This document shows, piece by piece, positions 39,504 through 47,995 of a stretch of DNA of 64,000 nucleotides. Source of the stretch: Bacillota bacterium (GTDB taxonomy: Bacteria > Bacillota > Clostridia > Oscillospirales > Ruminococcaceae); assembly GCA_023460035.1 (NCBI GenBank), contig JAEWRN010000043.1, positions 163,983-227,982 of the forward strand. The letters run 5' to 3'. Every line of letters starts with the position of its first letter. Within the stretch, counting starts at the first letter, position 1. The position numbers were made by a program, and so were the translations under genes. Under the pieces are notes generated by a model. It made no database searches. It saw nothing but the letters and a program-made list of their open reading frames with translations, and had not been told where the DNA came from.

Positions 39504-40259
39504 ATGAAGTACGAAGAAGTCTATTTTGACAGAGAACAACGCATGATTAAGGCTTTAGATATTTTAAAGATTCATGATCATCAAAAACAACTGTTTGAAT
39601 CTTTCTACCGAGACCATTTATGGTGCCCAGATTGTAAACAAGTACAAATAGGCGTTGTCGTGTCCGGGGGTGTCCACCTACGAGGATACCGAACACAAGA
39701 ACACTTGGAAGGATGTGAACATAAGCAACCTGTCTATATTGTCTCAGACGTTCATACAATAAAAGATTCACCCGCAGCCATGCATAAAGCTCGACATCAA
39801 ATGGATTTACTTCTCCGTCGCACTTATACCCAGCCAATCGGAACAGTTCATCGAAGAAAAAACTCAAAGCCTACATCTTCTTCTCCTAACAACAGATCTC
39901 CTCTGCATGGAACCCTCCGACCGGACTATCGGCTACCGCAAAAGCGCATTGACTTAGCGCTCGAACCGGAAGATTTTGAGTTCCCTAAAATATTTTATGG
40001 GTTAGTTAGAACGCGTTGGAATCTCTTAAAGCGTTACCTATGGCTATGTAATGTAAAAGGAGATCGTTTGTGTGGTATTAAAATTTCAGAAAAAATAGAA
40101 TCTTATCTTCTTAATGATGGCATTTCTCTTCATAGTTCTCCCGCTGCACACATTGCTTTTTTTGGGCAACTATACGCTTTTAAAGATGGAACTCCTTGGT
40201 GTGATTTATATACTAGTCAATATTTGAGAATAGAATATTCTGACCCGGACGCTTTATAA
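39504..40259 (+). CDS. Uncharacterised protein with zinc-ribbon-like cysteines (only plus-strand gene of the element)
   Basis: A 251-aa protein. The first third holds WCPDCKQVQIG and HLEGCEHKQP, a possible C2HC/C2CH zinc site; the rest is basic with FPKIFYGLVRTRWNLLKRYLWLC and HSSPAAHIAFFGQLYAFKDGTPWCDLY. GGAGGTAATA precedes the ATG. It is inserted between two duplicated small-gene pairs, on the opposite strand, with lower GC than its neighbours, all signs of recent insertion. I do not recognise the family. The zinc-ribbon start and basic body suggest nucleic-acid binding. Confidence 0.62.
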   Translation: MKYEEVYFDREQRMIKALDILKIHDHQKQLFESFYRDHLWCPDCKQVQIGVVVSGGVHLRGYRTQEHLEGCEHKQPVYIVSDVHTIKDSPAAMHKARHQMDLLLRRTYTQPIGTVHRRKNSKPTSSSPNNRSPLHGTLRPDYRLPQKRIDLALEPEDFEFPKIFYGLVRTRWNLLKRYLWLCNVKGDRLCGIKISEKIESYLLNDGISLHSSPAAHIAFFGQLYAFKDGTPWCDLYTSQYLRIEYSDPDAL

Positions 40260-40269
40260 AAAAAGAAAG

Positions 40270-40506
40270 CTATTGTATACAAATGGCTATATTGTTTTCG
40301 CCTCGTATCCCCCAATCATTTACCTCAAAACCTTCGTATTCTTGCGGAACCTTTTCTGCATCTCCAATGTATACACTTTTAAAATCAACTGGATCTGTTT
40401 CATAATCATCCGGCGGAACATTTAGGCAAATAACAAGAACAAGTTCCACTTGCTGTTTTGGGTCTGCATCTTTTAAAAAAGTCTTTACGGATGTCTTCCG
40501 TCTCAT
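40270..40506 (-). CDS. Small 78-aa protein, type A (paralogue of 40765-41001)
   Basis: Starts MRRKTSVKTFLKDADPKQQV and ends in WGIRGENNIAICIQ. The protein at 40765 is exactly the same length and shares RKT-x-x-KTFLK-x-x-DPKQQVE, DDYE-x-DP-x-DFK, and the W-G-x-R-x-E tail. The ATG at 40506 follows GGAG by 9 nt; the frame is open further upstream but that part overlaps the type B gene. Acidic C-terminus, no TM. Unknown function. Confidence 0.65.
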   Translation of the reverse strand: MRRKTSVKTFLKDADPKQQVELVLVICLNVPPDDYETDPVDFKSVYIGDAEKVPQEYEGFEVNDWGIRGENNIAICIQ

Positions 40507-40549
40507 AACATCAGCTCCAATTCTCACCTCGGTTGCAGAGGTATTGTTT

Positions 40550-40723
40550 TCACAAGGTAATAACCAGCTTTCCGTTCTCAATGTGCCAGCTGCGTATTTT
40601 GCTCCTGCCCCGTTCTTTGGGGTACCTGTTGTATTGCCCAGTATAAATAATCTCTTCATTTTCCGACACTTGAATTGAAAGATGTTCGGGCTCGGCCAAA
40701 CTGATAAATTTTTCTAAAGTCAT
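40550..40723 (-). CDS. Small 57-aa protein, type B
   Basis: MTLEKFISLAEPEHLSIQVS at the N-terminus and SWHIENGKLVITL at the end; clear paralogue of 39294-39473. AAGGAGC lies upstream of the ATG. It follows a type A gene and precedes another, giving the order A-B-A-(plus-strand gene)-B, i.e. a duplicated A-B unit interrupted by 39504-40259. Confidence 0.65.
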   Translation of the reverse strand: MTLEKFISLAEPEHLSIQVSENEEIIYTGQYNRYPKERGRSKIRSWHIENGKLVITL

Positions 40724-40764
40724 TTTTCAAGCTCCTTTTTATTAAGGTCTAACAGTAAAAAAAT

Positions 40765-41001
40765 CTAATCCAACATAATCAACATGGTATCTTCAGCTCT
40801 AACGCCCCAAAACCATACCGTGCATTTCTCATATTCCTTCGGTGCGCTCTCGGCATTGCCAAGGTATGCGGTTTTAAAGTCAATCGGGTCTTCTTCATAA
40901 TCATCTGCAGAATCATCACGACAGATTGTCTGTAAAATCTCTACTTGCTGTTTCGGGTCTGTATTTTTTAAAAACGTCTTCAACAGTGTCTTTCGACCCA
41001 T
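40765..41001 (-). CDS. Small 78-aa protein, type A
   Basis: MGRKTLLKTFLKNTDPKQQVE... ending WGVRAEDTMLIMLD; paralogue of 40270-40506 (identical length, similar throughout). GTGGAG precedes the ATG. It directly follows the giant adhesin gene and a palindrome (41040). Both A proteins are acidic and probably cytoplasmic. Function unknown; the tie to type B suggests a two-protein complex. Confidence 0.65.
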   Translation of the reverse strand: MGRKTLLKTFLKNTDPKQQVEILQTICRDDSADDYEEDPIDFKTAYLGNAESAPKEYEKCTVWFWGVRAEDTMLIMLD

Positions 41002-41036
41002 AACATCATCTCCACTCAATAATTCGTTAAAACAAC

Positions 41037-41061
41037 GAGCTGGGACACAATGTCCCAGCTC
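41037..41061 (-). repeat. Palindrome copy after the adhesin gene
   Basis: GCTGGGACACAATGTCCCAG (A/T variant) begins 14 nt after the adhesin stop; followed by TCGTTGTTTTAACG on the minus strand, a weak T-run. Confidence 0.85.
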
Positions 41062-41075
41062 ATTTGCAATATGCG

Positions 41076-44000
41076 TCATTCGGCTTTTGCCACGTACCAG
41101 TCATCGTGCACGCTGCCGTTGATGGTGATGGTGTCGGTCGTGGCCTGTTTCAGTTCACCCACCGGCGTCCACATATCCCGCACGGTGACAAATACCTTGT
41201 ACGGCCCGTCCGGGTACCACAGCGGCGTAAAATGCACCCGTGCGTTTGCCTGGCTCCATGGGTTTTCTTTCAGCTGATACCCTGCCGTTGTGGCAGCGCC
41301 CCCGCTGATGGGTTCCAGCAGCCGCCAGTAGTCCTTGTAGCGGAACTCCGGGAAATATGCCACCACCGTCTGCGGCATCACCACGCCGTCATTCTGCGCC
41401 GCCCGTGCGGTCACCGTCAGGTTAATGCCGTACCCCGACTTCATGTTCTTGCCCTCGGCGGTCGGCACGTGCTCGTCCGGCTGTGCCGAAAGCACGGCCC
41501 GCAGCACCTCGTGGTGCTCGTGCTCGGTGTAGACCCACTCGCCGGTGGAATCATCGCAGGTGTAGGTCACCCAGCTGTGTTGTGTCTCATCCGCAAAGCT
41601 CGGGGTCACCGGCGCGACAAAGCTGTCATTGCGGTCATTTGCTTTCGGGTCGGGCGGCGTGTTCTCTTGCAGTTCCACCACCGTGCCGTTGATCTGCACC
41701 GTGTCGGTCAGCAGGTTGTCGCTCGTCGTGATCTCTACTTTCAGCGCGCCCGGTTCGGCGGGCATATGGTACTTGATATACGCCCGCTGGGTCGCCCCCG
41801 CAGGAAGGCAGATGTCGGTCGTTGTCTGGGTCGTGACACTGCCGTCCGGTGCCGTCACCTTAAAGGTCACACTGGCCGTGCTGCCTGGGTGAATGGGTGA
41901 CAGCGCCGTCACCCCGCAGGACAGCAGCACATCGGTGTTGGTGCGGTACTCGGCCTCTTTCACCGTGTCGGTCGGCAGGTCGCCCGGCTTCGGCCCGGCC
42001 AGCGTGTCCTTTGCCCTGGCTGAGCGGTCGGCGTGCATGGGCCGGTTGTCGTCTACCACATATTCCACCACATACCCATTGGCGTTAGAGCTGCTGGACG
42101 TGAACGCCACGCTGCGGCTACCGTTGAACACCCCGGCGTTGTCCACCATCCACTGCACACTGGGCAATGACAGACCACGGTTTTCAAAGCTCTCGGTCAA
42201 ATCAACGACTTCAAGGTGATACAGCTGCCCGCCCACACCGGTGTAGTTCGGGCCGTTGCCGTTCGTCTGCGCCGTGATGGTTTGCCAGCCGGTCGCCCCC
42301 CACCGCCAGTAGGTGTTGATGGTCGCCGGGCCGATGTTCCAGTAACTGTTGACCCCGCCGAACGGTGTAATCAGCGACATATTGCCGTTGCTGTCACCGT
42401 ATTCGCCAATCATGCCGTAAATCCAGTAAGCGTGGTTTGCCTGCAGGTAAACATTGTGGGTGACAACTGAATCCACGCCCGCCGAGCCGGGGGCCAGCAG
42501 GCAGATACCGGTATACCCGTTGCGGTTGTCGGTACCCTCTGCCATTGCCGCAAGCAGGCGGCCCTGCCGCAGTGACCAGCCGCCCAGGTTCCCCCCGCTG
42601 TACTGAATCATATCGGTGAGGGTCACCGTTGCGCTTTGGGTGTTGAGTGCCGTGCGCCACAGCCCGTCCGGCCTCATCTGCACATACGGGTAACTGGTTT
42701 CTTGCAGCTGATGGTAGCCCAGCGCGCTGCCGTCAATCCAGCCCCAGCCACTTCGCCCTGTATAGCCCGAATTGGTAGTAAGGCCAAGCCACGCATACTG
42801 GTTGCCCACCAGTTGGTGCACTAAGGTGTTTTGCGCGGCGGTCTTTACCGTGGCCAGCCGCCCGCCTGCCTGCAACGCCGTGTTGTACCGGCTGCGGGCC
42901 ACGTTGAAAGCCGTTGCAAAGGTGATACCGGGGCTTTGCACATATTCGTAGTAGTTGCCGGAGTACGGGTCTACCTGCCCGGCAGCGCGGTCGCTTGCTA
43001 CCGACCACTGCACACTGGCCGTGCCGGTCGCCACGATGAACTGTACCTGCCGTAAGTAATCCCGCGCCGCCTTTGCGGACAGTGCGGTGCTGCTGTTGTA
43101 CACAAAGCCCGTCTGCCCCGGCAGCGTGGTGGTGCTTGCCAGTGCCGCCGGTGACACCACATAGTTGCCGCCGGTACGGCTTGCCGCTATCAGTGACACT
43201 TCCATGTTGCGCACGCCTTCGGGCGCTGTCACCTGCAAGTTGGGGTAGGTATATATTTTTGTTTTACCGTCGGCCGAAACATGGGCCACCGGTTCGCCCG
43301 GCTGCACGTCCACCTTGTAGGTGGTCGTGATGTCGGCACTATTCGAGTAAGCCACCGCTGCGGAGCTTGCCGCCACCGCGCGGAAGTAGAAGTGATTGCT
43401 GTCCTTGTCCAGCGCTGCCGGTGGGTTTGTCAGGGTCAGGGTCGTTTGTACGGCGTAGGTATTGCCGCCCTTCGCCACCGGGCTGCCGGTCTTGACAGCG
43501 GCCACCCCGCTGTAAGGGAAGTTGCTCACCGGCTTGTAGGTGTCCTGTGCGTTCGTCTTGTATTCCCACGATAAAGCAACGCCGTCCGCCGTGGGGGCGG
43601 TGTAAGTAAACTCTGCGGTATACGTCACCTTGCCGGGTATTGTGCTGCCGGACACGAGCAGCAGCGGCGAGTTTTGCGGCTGCACGCTGCACTGCAGCAG
43701 ACGCGGCGTGATGGTCACGTTGCCGGTTGCTCCGGGCACCGATTTCTGGTCAGTCTCAAACCGGCGGCTCTTTGCCTTGTACTCGAATACCGCGCGGAAC
43801 TGGTACCCGCTGATGTCCACCGTCGCCGCCCGGATGCGCAGCGTGCTTTGATTGACAAAGTCGGCGTCTGCACCGGCACCCGCCGTCGCACTGTTGTACA
43901 CCGTGGTGTCGGGCACGATGGGCGAACCCTCGACGTTTTCCCAGCTGAACCCCTCACCGCCCCGGTACTGCCAACGGACGGTGATTTCTTTGCCCAGTGC

Positions 44001-46415
44001 GCGGTAATACGTCAATTTAGTTGTGAGGTCTAGCGTGTCCCCTTCCCACCCGGCAACGTCCTGCACCGGGGTGAGGGTGTAGGGCCGCTCCTGTACCCGC
44101 AGCAGCCCCGCAGCGTTTGCCGTTTTGGCGTCAAATGTGTTGTAAGTGTTGCCGCCCACCACAAACACGGCCCGGAACTGCATTTTATCCAGCGTAATCT
44201 GTGCGTTTTTAATCGTCAGCCGGGTTTCGACATACGGGCTTTGCGCATTGATCAGCTGCGGGGCCTGCACCTCTGCGTCAAAATCTAAAGTATCGGCGAC
44301 ATTGCGCCAGTCATCACCGGCACCGAAACGGTACTGCCAGGTGACCTTTTGCGGTAAAGAAGATGAATTAAAGCCGCCCACAAAAACGGCGTCACTGTCC
44401 TCGTAGATGGTCTGGTTGGGTACTGGGCGCACCGCGTCGGCCTGCAAGTGCAGCGGCACCGTTTCGCAGTCGTCCCACGCGCTGGGGTTAATCTGCGCGT
44501 AAATGCCGCCATAGCTCGTCACTTCACTGCCGGTGCGGTCGTAGACGTGCGCCACCAGCTGCCCGCCGGTGCAGGGCAGGTTTGCAAGTACGTACTTTCC
44601 CTCTCGGTTTGTTTTGACACGATACTCCTTGCCGTCGGCATCGGTGACCGTGACGGTGTACCCGCCGTAGTCCTCTGCGCTGCCGGTGCCAAAGAGCTGA
44701 TTGAGGTGGCCCATCACCCGCGCGACGCCGGTGGTCTTGCCCATCAGGTTGCTGATATTGGGGTTGCCGTGGGTGGGGTCGGTGCCAAGGTTCCAGCCAC
44801 CGGGGTTTGCCCCCAGCAGCCCGGCCTGCGCAAACACCGGCTTGTTATTTGCCCCCAGTGTAATGCTGTGGCCATCCGCGTTAAAGTGCCCGTGAAAGCC
44901 GCTGATCGGCTGCCAGTCGTCTGGCAGCGTGATGTCTGCCGTTAAGGTGTAGCAGCCGTCGAGCGGAAACGTAAACCAGTCGTCGGGGTTGCCGATTTTC
45001 GCAAGGTCGCCTGCCGAAGCGATGCGGGTGACCGCGTGCACCTCGGCATTGCCGCCCTGCTCACTTTGGCAGACTTCACACGGCTGCCGCTGCGAGAGGT
45101 ATAGCAGGGTGTTGGCAAGGATGCGGCATTCGTCTGGCCGCGCGCCGGTAAGGTTGCTTTTGCTGTGGCCGATCTGCATCAAACCGAAATTACCATTCGT
45201 GGTCAGGTAAAAGTTGTTGGTACCGGTCAGCCCTTCGTTGTGGTCAGTCACCAGCTTGCCTCCGATGCTGTTTGTGGAAAAGTCAATCCACACCTTACCG
45301 TAAGCGATTTGTTGGTTGGTGTGGGTGGTACCGGCTTTAAAGGTTCCACCAACAGAAAAGTTACCACCGTCAGCAAAACTAGCATATGGGTAATTGGTTG
45401 GACATCGGGCGTCCACGTCCGTCAGTGGGTCACCCGCAGTCACTGCGCGGATGGTCAGCAGCGACGTGGCTGCCGTGCCGTCACCGTACAGCGTACTTTT
45501 GTCGTGCCAGTCGCCACTGTTGAGTATCAGCGAAGCCGCCTCATACGGGCTGGCCTCGGTGTACAGCTTGTTGACCCCCATCAGCCAGTTCATATTCCAG
45601 TGGCCGTTGTGGTTGGTGTCAAGCTGATACACCGGGGTCGCAGTTGACGCGGGGTCTGGCGTGTAGTTCGGGTCAGCGTTCACACCGCCATACCCATACA
45701 TGGTGTCGTGGCCGATCAAAAAGCCATAACCCTCTTGAATGTACCGGCGCAGCGCCCAGGCAGCAGCACCGGACAAATCCGGCTCTGCGTCGGTGTAGGC
45801 CCCGACCGCCACAAGGTCGTAGATGTAATTACCCTCGGCGTCGGTGAGCATATTTCGAGCATTTTTGTTAAAGACCAAAATACTTGTCTTGTCCACACGA
45901 ATATTTGTTTGTGTGTCGGTACCTTGTAAGTAGCTGTTATTATCTGAAATTGCCTGCATATATTGTGAGTAAAAGCTTTGACCCGTATCAGGTGAATATG
46001 CATTTAGTACGCGTATTGCCTTTTTGTAGGGTTCTTTTAGCTGTGAATATTCTGGAATAGAAATCACAGTGCCTTTACCGGATGTCCCTTTGATACGAAA
46101 ACAAACATCCTGACCATACCAAGCAGAGGCAACCGGTAATTTATGATTTTCTACAAGAAAAAAATCTGCGTAGGGAGTTCCATCCGCACGCCTTCCACCA
46201 GAAAGGCTTGTCCAGTATGGGTTATTCGCAGCCGATGCGTTTTGTGCCATGTAGGTTTTCTCTGTGATGTACTCGTAGCTGCTGCTAAGACCGGTGACCC
46301 ACTGCTGATCTTCGGATAATGAGGGGCCACCTGCCGCTAATGCTTGTAAAGAAAAAAATGTGATAAAGAGTACTGTTGTAACGGTAAAAAGTAGGAAACG
46401 CCTGATATGCTGCAT
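41076..46415 (-). CDS. Giant secreted adhesin with C-type-lectin-like domain
   Basis: A ~1779-aa exported protein. The signal peptide is FLLFTVTTVLFITFFSLQALA (residues ~9-30). Residues ~60-440 resemble the DUF5057-type surface domain (AWALRRYIQEGYGFLIGHDTMYG). A carboxypeptidase-regulatory/CNA-B-like unit lies near 585-640 (YTVTVTDADGKEYRVKTNREGKYVLANLPC). Several Ig-like/immunoglobulin-fold segments fill 650-1100. A C-type-lectin-like domain spans ~1150-1240: ATAFNVARSRYNTALQAGG, LATVKTAAQNTLVHQL, YAWLGL and GWGWIDGS. No TM helix or LPXTG closes the protein, so it is released or held by another factor, possibly the Tad pilus among whose genes it lies. The ATG at 46415 follows GAGG by 8 nt. 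Confidence 0.82.
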   Translation of the reverse strand: MQHIRRFLLFTVTTVLFITFFSLQALAAGGPSLSEDQQWVTGLSSSYEYITEKTYMAQNASAANNPYWTSLSGGRRADGTPYADFFLVENHKLPVASAWYGQDVCFRIKGTSGKGTVISIPEYSQLKEPYKKAIRVLNAYSPDTGQSFYSQYMQAISDNNSYLQGTDTQTNIRVDKTSILVFNKNARNMLTDAEGNYIYDLVAVGAYTDAEPDLSGAAAWALRRYIQEGYGFLIGHDTMYGYGGVNADPNYTPDPASTATPVYQLDTNHNGHWNMNWLMGVNKLYTEASPYEAASLILNSGDWHDKSTLYGDGTAATSLLTIRAVTAGDPLTDVDARCPTNYPYASFADGGNFSVGGTFKAGTTHTNQQIAYGKVWIDFSTNSIGGKLVTDHNEGLTGTNNFYLTTNGNFGLMQIGHSKSNLTGARPDECRILANTLLYLSQRQPCEVCQSEQGGNAEVHAVTRIASAGDLAKIGNPDDWFTFPLDGCYTLTADITLPDDWQPISGFHGHFNADGHSITLGANNKPVFAQAGLLGANPGGWNLGTDPTHGNPNISNLMGKTTGVARVMGHLNQLFGTGSAEDYGGYTVTVTDADGKEYRVKTNREGKYVLANLPCTGGQLVAHVYDRTGSEVTSYGGIYAQINPSAWDDCETVPLHLQADAVRPVPNQTIYEDSDAVFVGGFNSSSLPQKVTWQYRFGAGDDWRNVADTLDFDAEVQAPQLINAQSPYVETRLTIKNAQITLDKMQFRAVFVVGGNTYNTFDAKTANAAGLLRVQERPYTLTPVQDVAGWEGDTLDLTTKLTYYRALGKEITVRWQYRGGEGFSWENVEGSPIVPDTTVYNSATAGAGADADFVNQSTLRIRAATVDISGYQFRAVFEYKAKSRRFETDQKSVPGATGNVTITPRLLQCSVQPQNSPLLLVSGSTIPGKVTYTAEFTYTAPTADGVALSWEYKTNAQDTYKPVSNFPYSGVAAVKTGSPVAKGGNTYAVQTTLTLTNPPAALDKDSNHFYFRAVAASSAAVAYSNSADITTTYKVDVQPGEPVAHVSADGKTKIYTYPNLQVTAPEGVRNMEVSLIAASRTGGNYVVSPAALASTTTLPGQTGFVYNSSTALSAKAARDYLRQVQFIVATGTASVQWSVASDRAAGQVDPYSGNYYEYVQSPGITFATAFNVARSRYNTALQAGGRLATVKTAAQNTLVHQLVGNQYAWLGLTTNSGYTGRSGWGWIDGSALGYHQLQETSYPYVQMRPDGLWRTALNTQSATVTLTDMIQYSGGNLGGWSLRQGRLLAAMAEGTDNRNGYTGICLLAPGSAGVDSVVTHNVYLQANHAYWIYGMIGEYGDSNGNMSLITPFGGVNSYWNIGPATINTYWRWGATGWQTITAQTNGNGPNYTGVGGQLYHLEVVDLTESFENRGLSLPSVQWMVDNAGVFNGSRSVAFTSSSSNANGYVVEYVVDDNRPMHADRSARAKDTLAGPKPGDLPTDTVKEAEYRTNTDVLLSCGVTALSPIHPGSTASVTFKVTAPDGSVTTQTTTDICLPAGATQRAYIKYHMPAEPGALKVEITTSDNLLTDTVQINGTVVELQENTPPDPKANDRNDSFVAPVTPSFADETQHSWVTYTCDDSTGEWVYTEHEHHEVLRAVLSAQPDEHVPTAEGKNMKSGYGINLTVTARAAQNDGVVMPQTVVAYFPEFRYKDYWRLLEPISGGAATTAGYQLKENPWSQANARVHFTPLWYPDGPYKVFVTVRDMWTPVGELKQATTDTITINGSVHDDWYVAKAE

Positions 46416-46444
46416 CAAATTCACCTCGTTTTGCGCATAAAAAA

Positions 46445-46467
46445 AGCTGGGACATGATGTCCCAGCT
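46445..46467 (-). repeat. Palindrome copy before the adhesin gene
   Basis: A/T variant with CTTTTTTTATG on the minus strand; a good terminator for the Pro/Ala-rich protein gene, 15 nt after its stop. Confidence 0.87.
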
Positions 46468-46481
46468 GATACTTCATTTTA

Positions 46482-47024
46482 TTACTCAAAAAATCCGTCA
46501 ATATCGTGCGCCCCATCGTCGCCAGTCATATCGATCGGGCCGCCGCTGTCATGAACAGGGTTCCCATCCTCACCAACTGGTTCAGCCGGGGCAGGCGCGG
46601 GGGCTTCCGGCGCAGGCGTGACAACCGGGGCCGGTACCACCGGCTGCGTCGGGGTTTGTGGTGCCACCGCAGGTGCCGGGGTTGTGACCGGCTTCGGCGT
46701 TGCCACTGGCTTCGGATTGGCTTGCGCTTGTGCGGCGGCAGGTGCCGGGGTGGTAACCGGCTTTGCCGTTGCTGCCGGTGCGGGTGTTGTAGTCTCAGCA
46801 GGTAGTGCTGCCACCTCTGAGCTATCCGCATCCGGGGTGGCGGTCTTGACCGGCTTGCTGCTTGCCGATGCGCTGCTGCTTGCTGCACTGCTGGCAGATG
46901 CACTTGCCACCGGCAGCTTCTCTTTTGCATTTGCCTGCGCGGCAATTACGGTCGCGCCGATTACCACGGCAGCAACCAGCAACAAGCCCGCGCACAACGC
47001 GAATTTCTTCTTTTTGTAGGTCAT
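46482..47024 (-). CDS. Membrane-anchored Ala/Pro-rich stalk protein
   Basis: A 180-aa protein with a basic N-terminus (MTYKKKKFALC), one TM/signal helix (AGLLLVAAVVIGATVIAAQANA), a Ser/Ala region, and ~90 residues of P-A-T-V repeats such as ATPKPVTTPAPA that should be extended across the cell wall, with an acidic end (MTGDDGAHDIDGFFE). The PAPVV-T-x-APEAPA block is very like the linker in the primase fusion at 34902, at the DNA level too. The ATG at 47024 follows AAGGAG by 8 nt. It may serve as a wall-spanning partner for the adhesin. Confidence 0.68.
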   Translation of the reverse strand: MTYKKKKFALCAGLLLVAAVVIGATVIAAQANAKEKLPVASASASSAASSSASASSKPVKTATPDADSSEVAALPAETTTPAPAATAKPVTTPAPAAAQAQANPKPVATPKPVTTPAPAVAPQTPTQPVVPAPVVTPAPEAPAPAPAEPVGEDGNPVHDSGGPIDMTGDDGAHDIDGFFE

Positions 47025-47129
47025 ACCATTCACTCCTTACCTTCTGGTAACAAAAGCAGCATTTGTTTTGTATCCATCTACAAATATATTACTGCTTTTG
47101 GTAAAATATTGCAATCGTTTTAGCAAAAT

Positions 47130-47393
47130 TCAGGGTGTAAAGTTCCGATCTTCTTCACTGTACCCATTTGCTTTCTCTTGCTGTGCTTGAATCTTTTCTA
47201 GCAGGCGGACAATTTCGCGCAGCGACCGGCTATCTTCTTGGGCACGCGCTTCCTTCTCTTGTTGTGCCTCTTCTTCCAGTTTTCTTTTTTCTGCCTCTTT
47301 TGCTTTTTGCATTTCGCTCGCTCTGACCGATAATCTCATGTAGGAAAGAGAAAGTGCAACTACAAAAATGACAATCACTATTATCTTAATCAA
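47130..47393 (-). CDS. Small membrane-anchored coiled-coil protein
   Basis: An 87-aa protein with an N-terminal TM helix (KIIVIVIFVVALSLSYMRL) and a charged coiled coil (EMQKAKEAEKRKLEEEAQQEKEARAQEDSR). The start is TTG, with AAGGGGG 6 nt upstream. Together with the small genes to its right it forms a cluster of short membrane proteins between the adhesin and Tad core genes. No known family. Confidence 0.62.
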   Translation of the reverse strand: MIKIIVIVIFVVALSLSYMRLSVRASEMQKAKEAEKRKLEEEAQQEKEARAQEDSRSLREIVRLLEKIQAQQEKANGYSEEDRNFTP

Positions 47394-47415
47394 AAAAATC
47401 CCCCTTCACAAAAAG

Positions 47416-47438
47416 AGCTGGGACACGATGTCCCAGCT
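47416..47438 (-). repeat. Palindrome copy directly after the 89-aa gene
   Basis: A/T variant one nt beyond the 47440 stop codon; CTCTTTTTGTG follows on the minus strand. Confidence 0.87.
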
Positions 47439-47439
47439 G

Positions 47440-47709
47440 CTACGGCTCCATTGTTGGTTCCCCAACCCAATCGGTCTGTTGTAAAGAACCGTTGTCAAGT
47501 TCTCGCACCCATGGCTGAGGGCCTACGCCATCATTTAAAATAATTCGGTCATTTTCATAACTGGCTTTTAATTTCCCACCCCGCCGGTCAATGACCCATA
47601 AGCTGTGATTGTTGATTCGCTCGAAGCTGATCGAATTAGGCTGAAAGGTGCTTGTGAAAAAATTGCTTAGTTTGGTAAGCTCCGGGGTGTTTGCGACAAA
47701 TTCATTCAT
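47440..47709 (-). CDS. Uncharacterised 89-aa protein
   Basis: A small soluble protein, NEFVANTPELTKLSNFF at the N-terminus and a beta-rich centre (SLWVIDRRGGKLKASYENDRIIL). It ends in GEPTMEP. AAGGAG lies 7 nt before the ATG. The family is not recognised; palindromes flank the gene on both sides. Confidence 0.55.
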   Translation of the reverse strand: MNEFVANTPELTKLSNFFTSTFQPNSISFERINNHSLWVIDRRGGKLKASYENDRIILNDGVGPQPWVRELDNGSLQQTDWVGEPTMEP

Positions 47710-47733
47710 TCTAAATCTCCTTCACAATAAAGC

Positions 47734-47752
47734 CTGGGACACGATGTCCCAG
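47734..47752 (-). repeat. Palindrome copy after the 70-aa gene
   Basis: CTGGGACACGATGTCCCAG followed by GCTTTATTGTG on the minus strand, 30 nt after the 47783 stop. Confidence 0.86.
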
Positions 47753-47782
47753 CTTCTTCAATGTCTTTGCCCGTTTTGATAA

Positions 47783-47995
47783 CTAACCAAAAAAGTAGAA
47801 ATAAGCGCAAACAAGTATTGTATTCATAATAATGCCAATAAAGATGATATATGTCAGAGCCACTCGCCAATCTGTAAATATTCCGTGTCCAGTAAAGGCA
47901 TCGAAATAGTCAACTACTTCGCCCCAAATATTTTCTGCTGCACGCTTTAACCCTTTGAGAATTTCCTTACTCTTATGGCAAACGATCTTTTCCAC
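47783..47995 (-). CDS. Small single-TM protein (70 aa)
   Basis: GTG-started frame with GAGG 6 nt upstream. A charged N-terminal half (KIVCHKSKEILKGLKRAAENIWGEVVDYFDAF) precedes one TM helix (VALTYIIFIGIIMNTILVCAYFYFF) at the C-terminus. The start lies inside the 3' end of the next gene (23-nt overlap), so the two are coupled. No known family. Confidence 0.55.
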   Translation of the reverse strand: MEKIVCHKSKEILKGLKRAAENIWGEVVDYFDAFTGHGIFTDWRVALTYIIFIGIIMNTILVCAYFYFFG

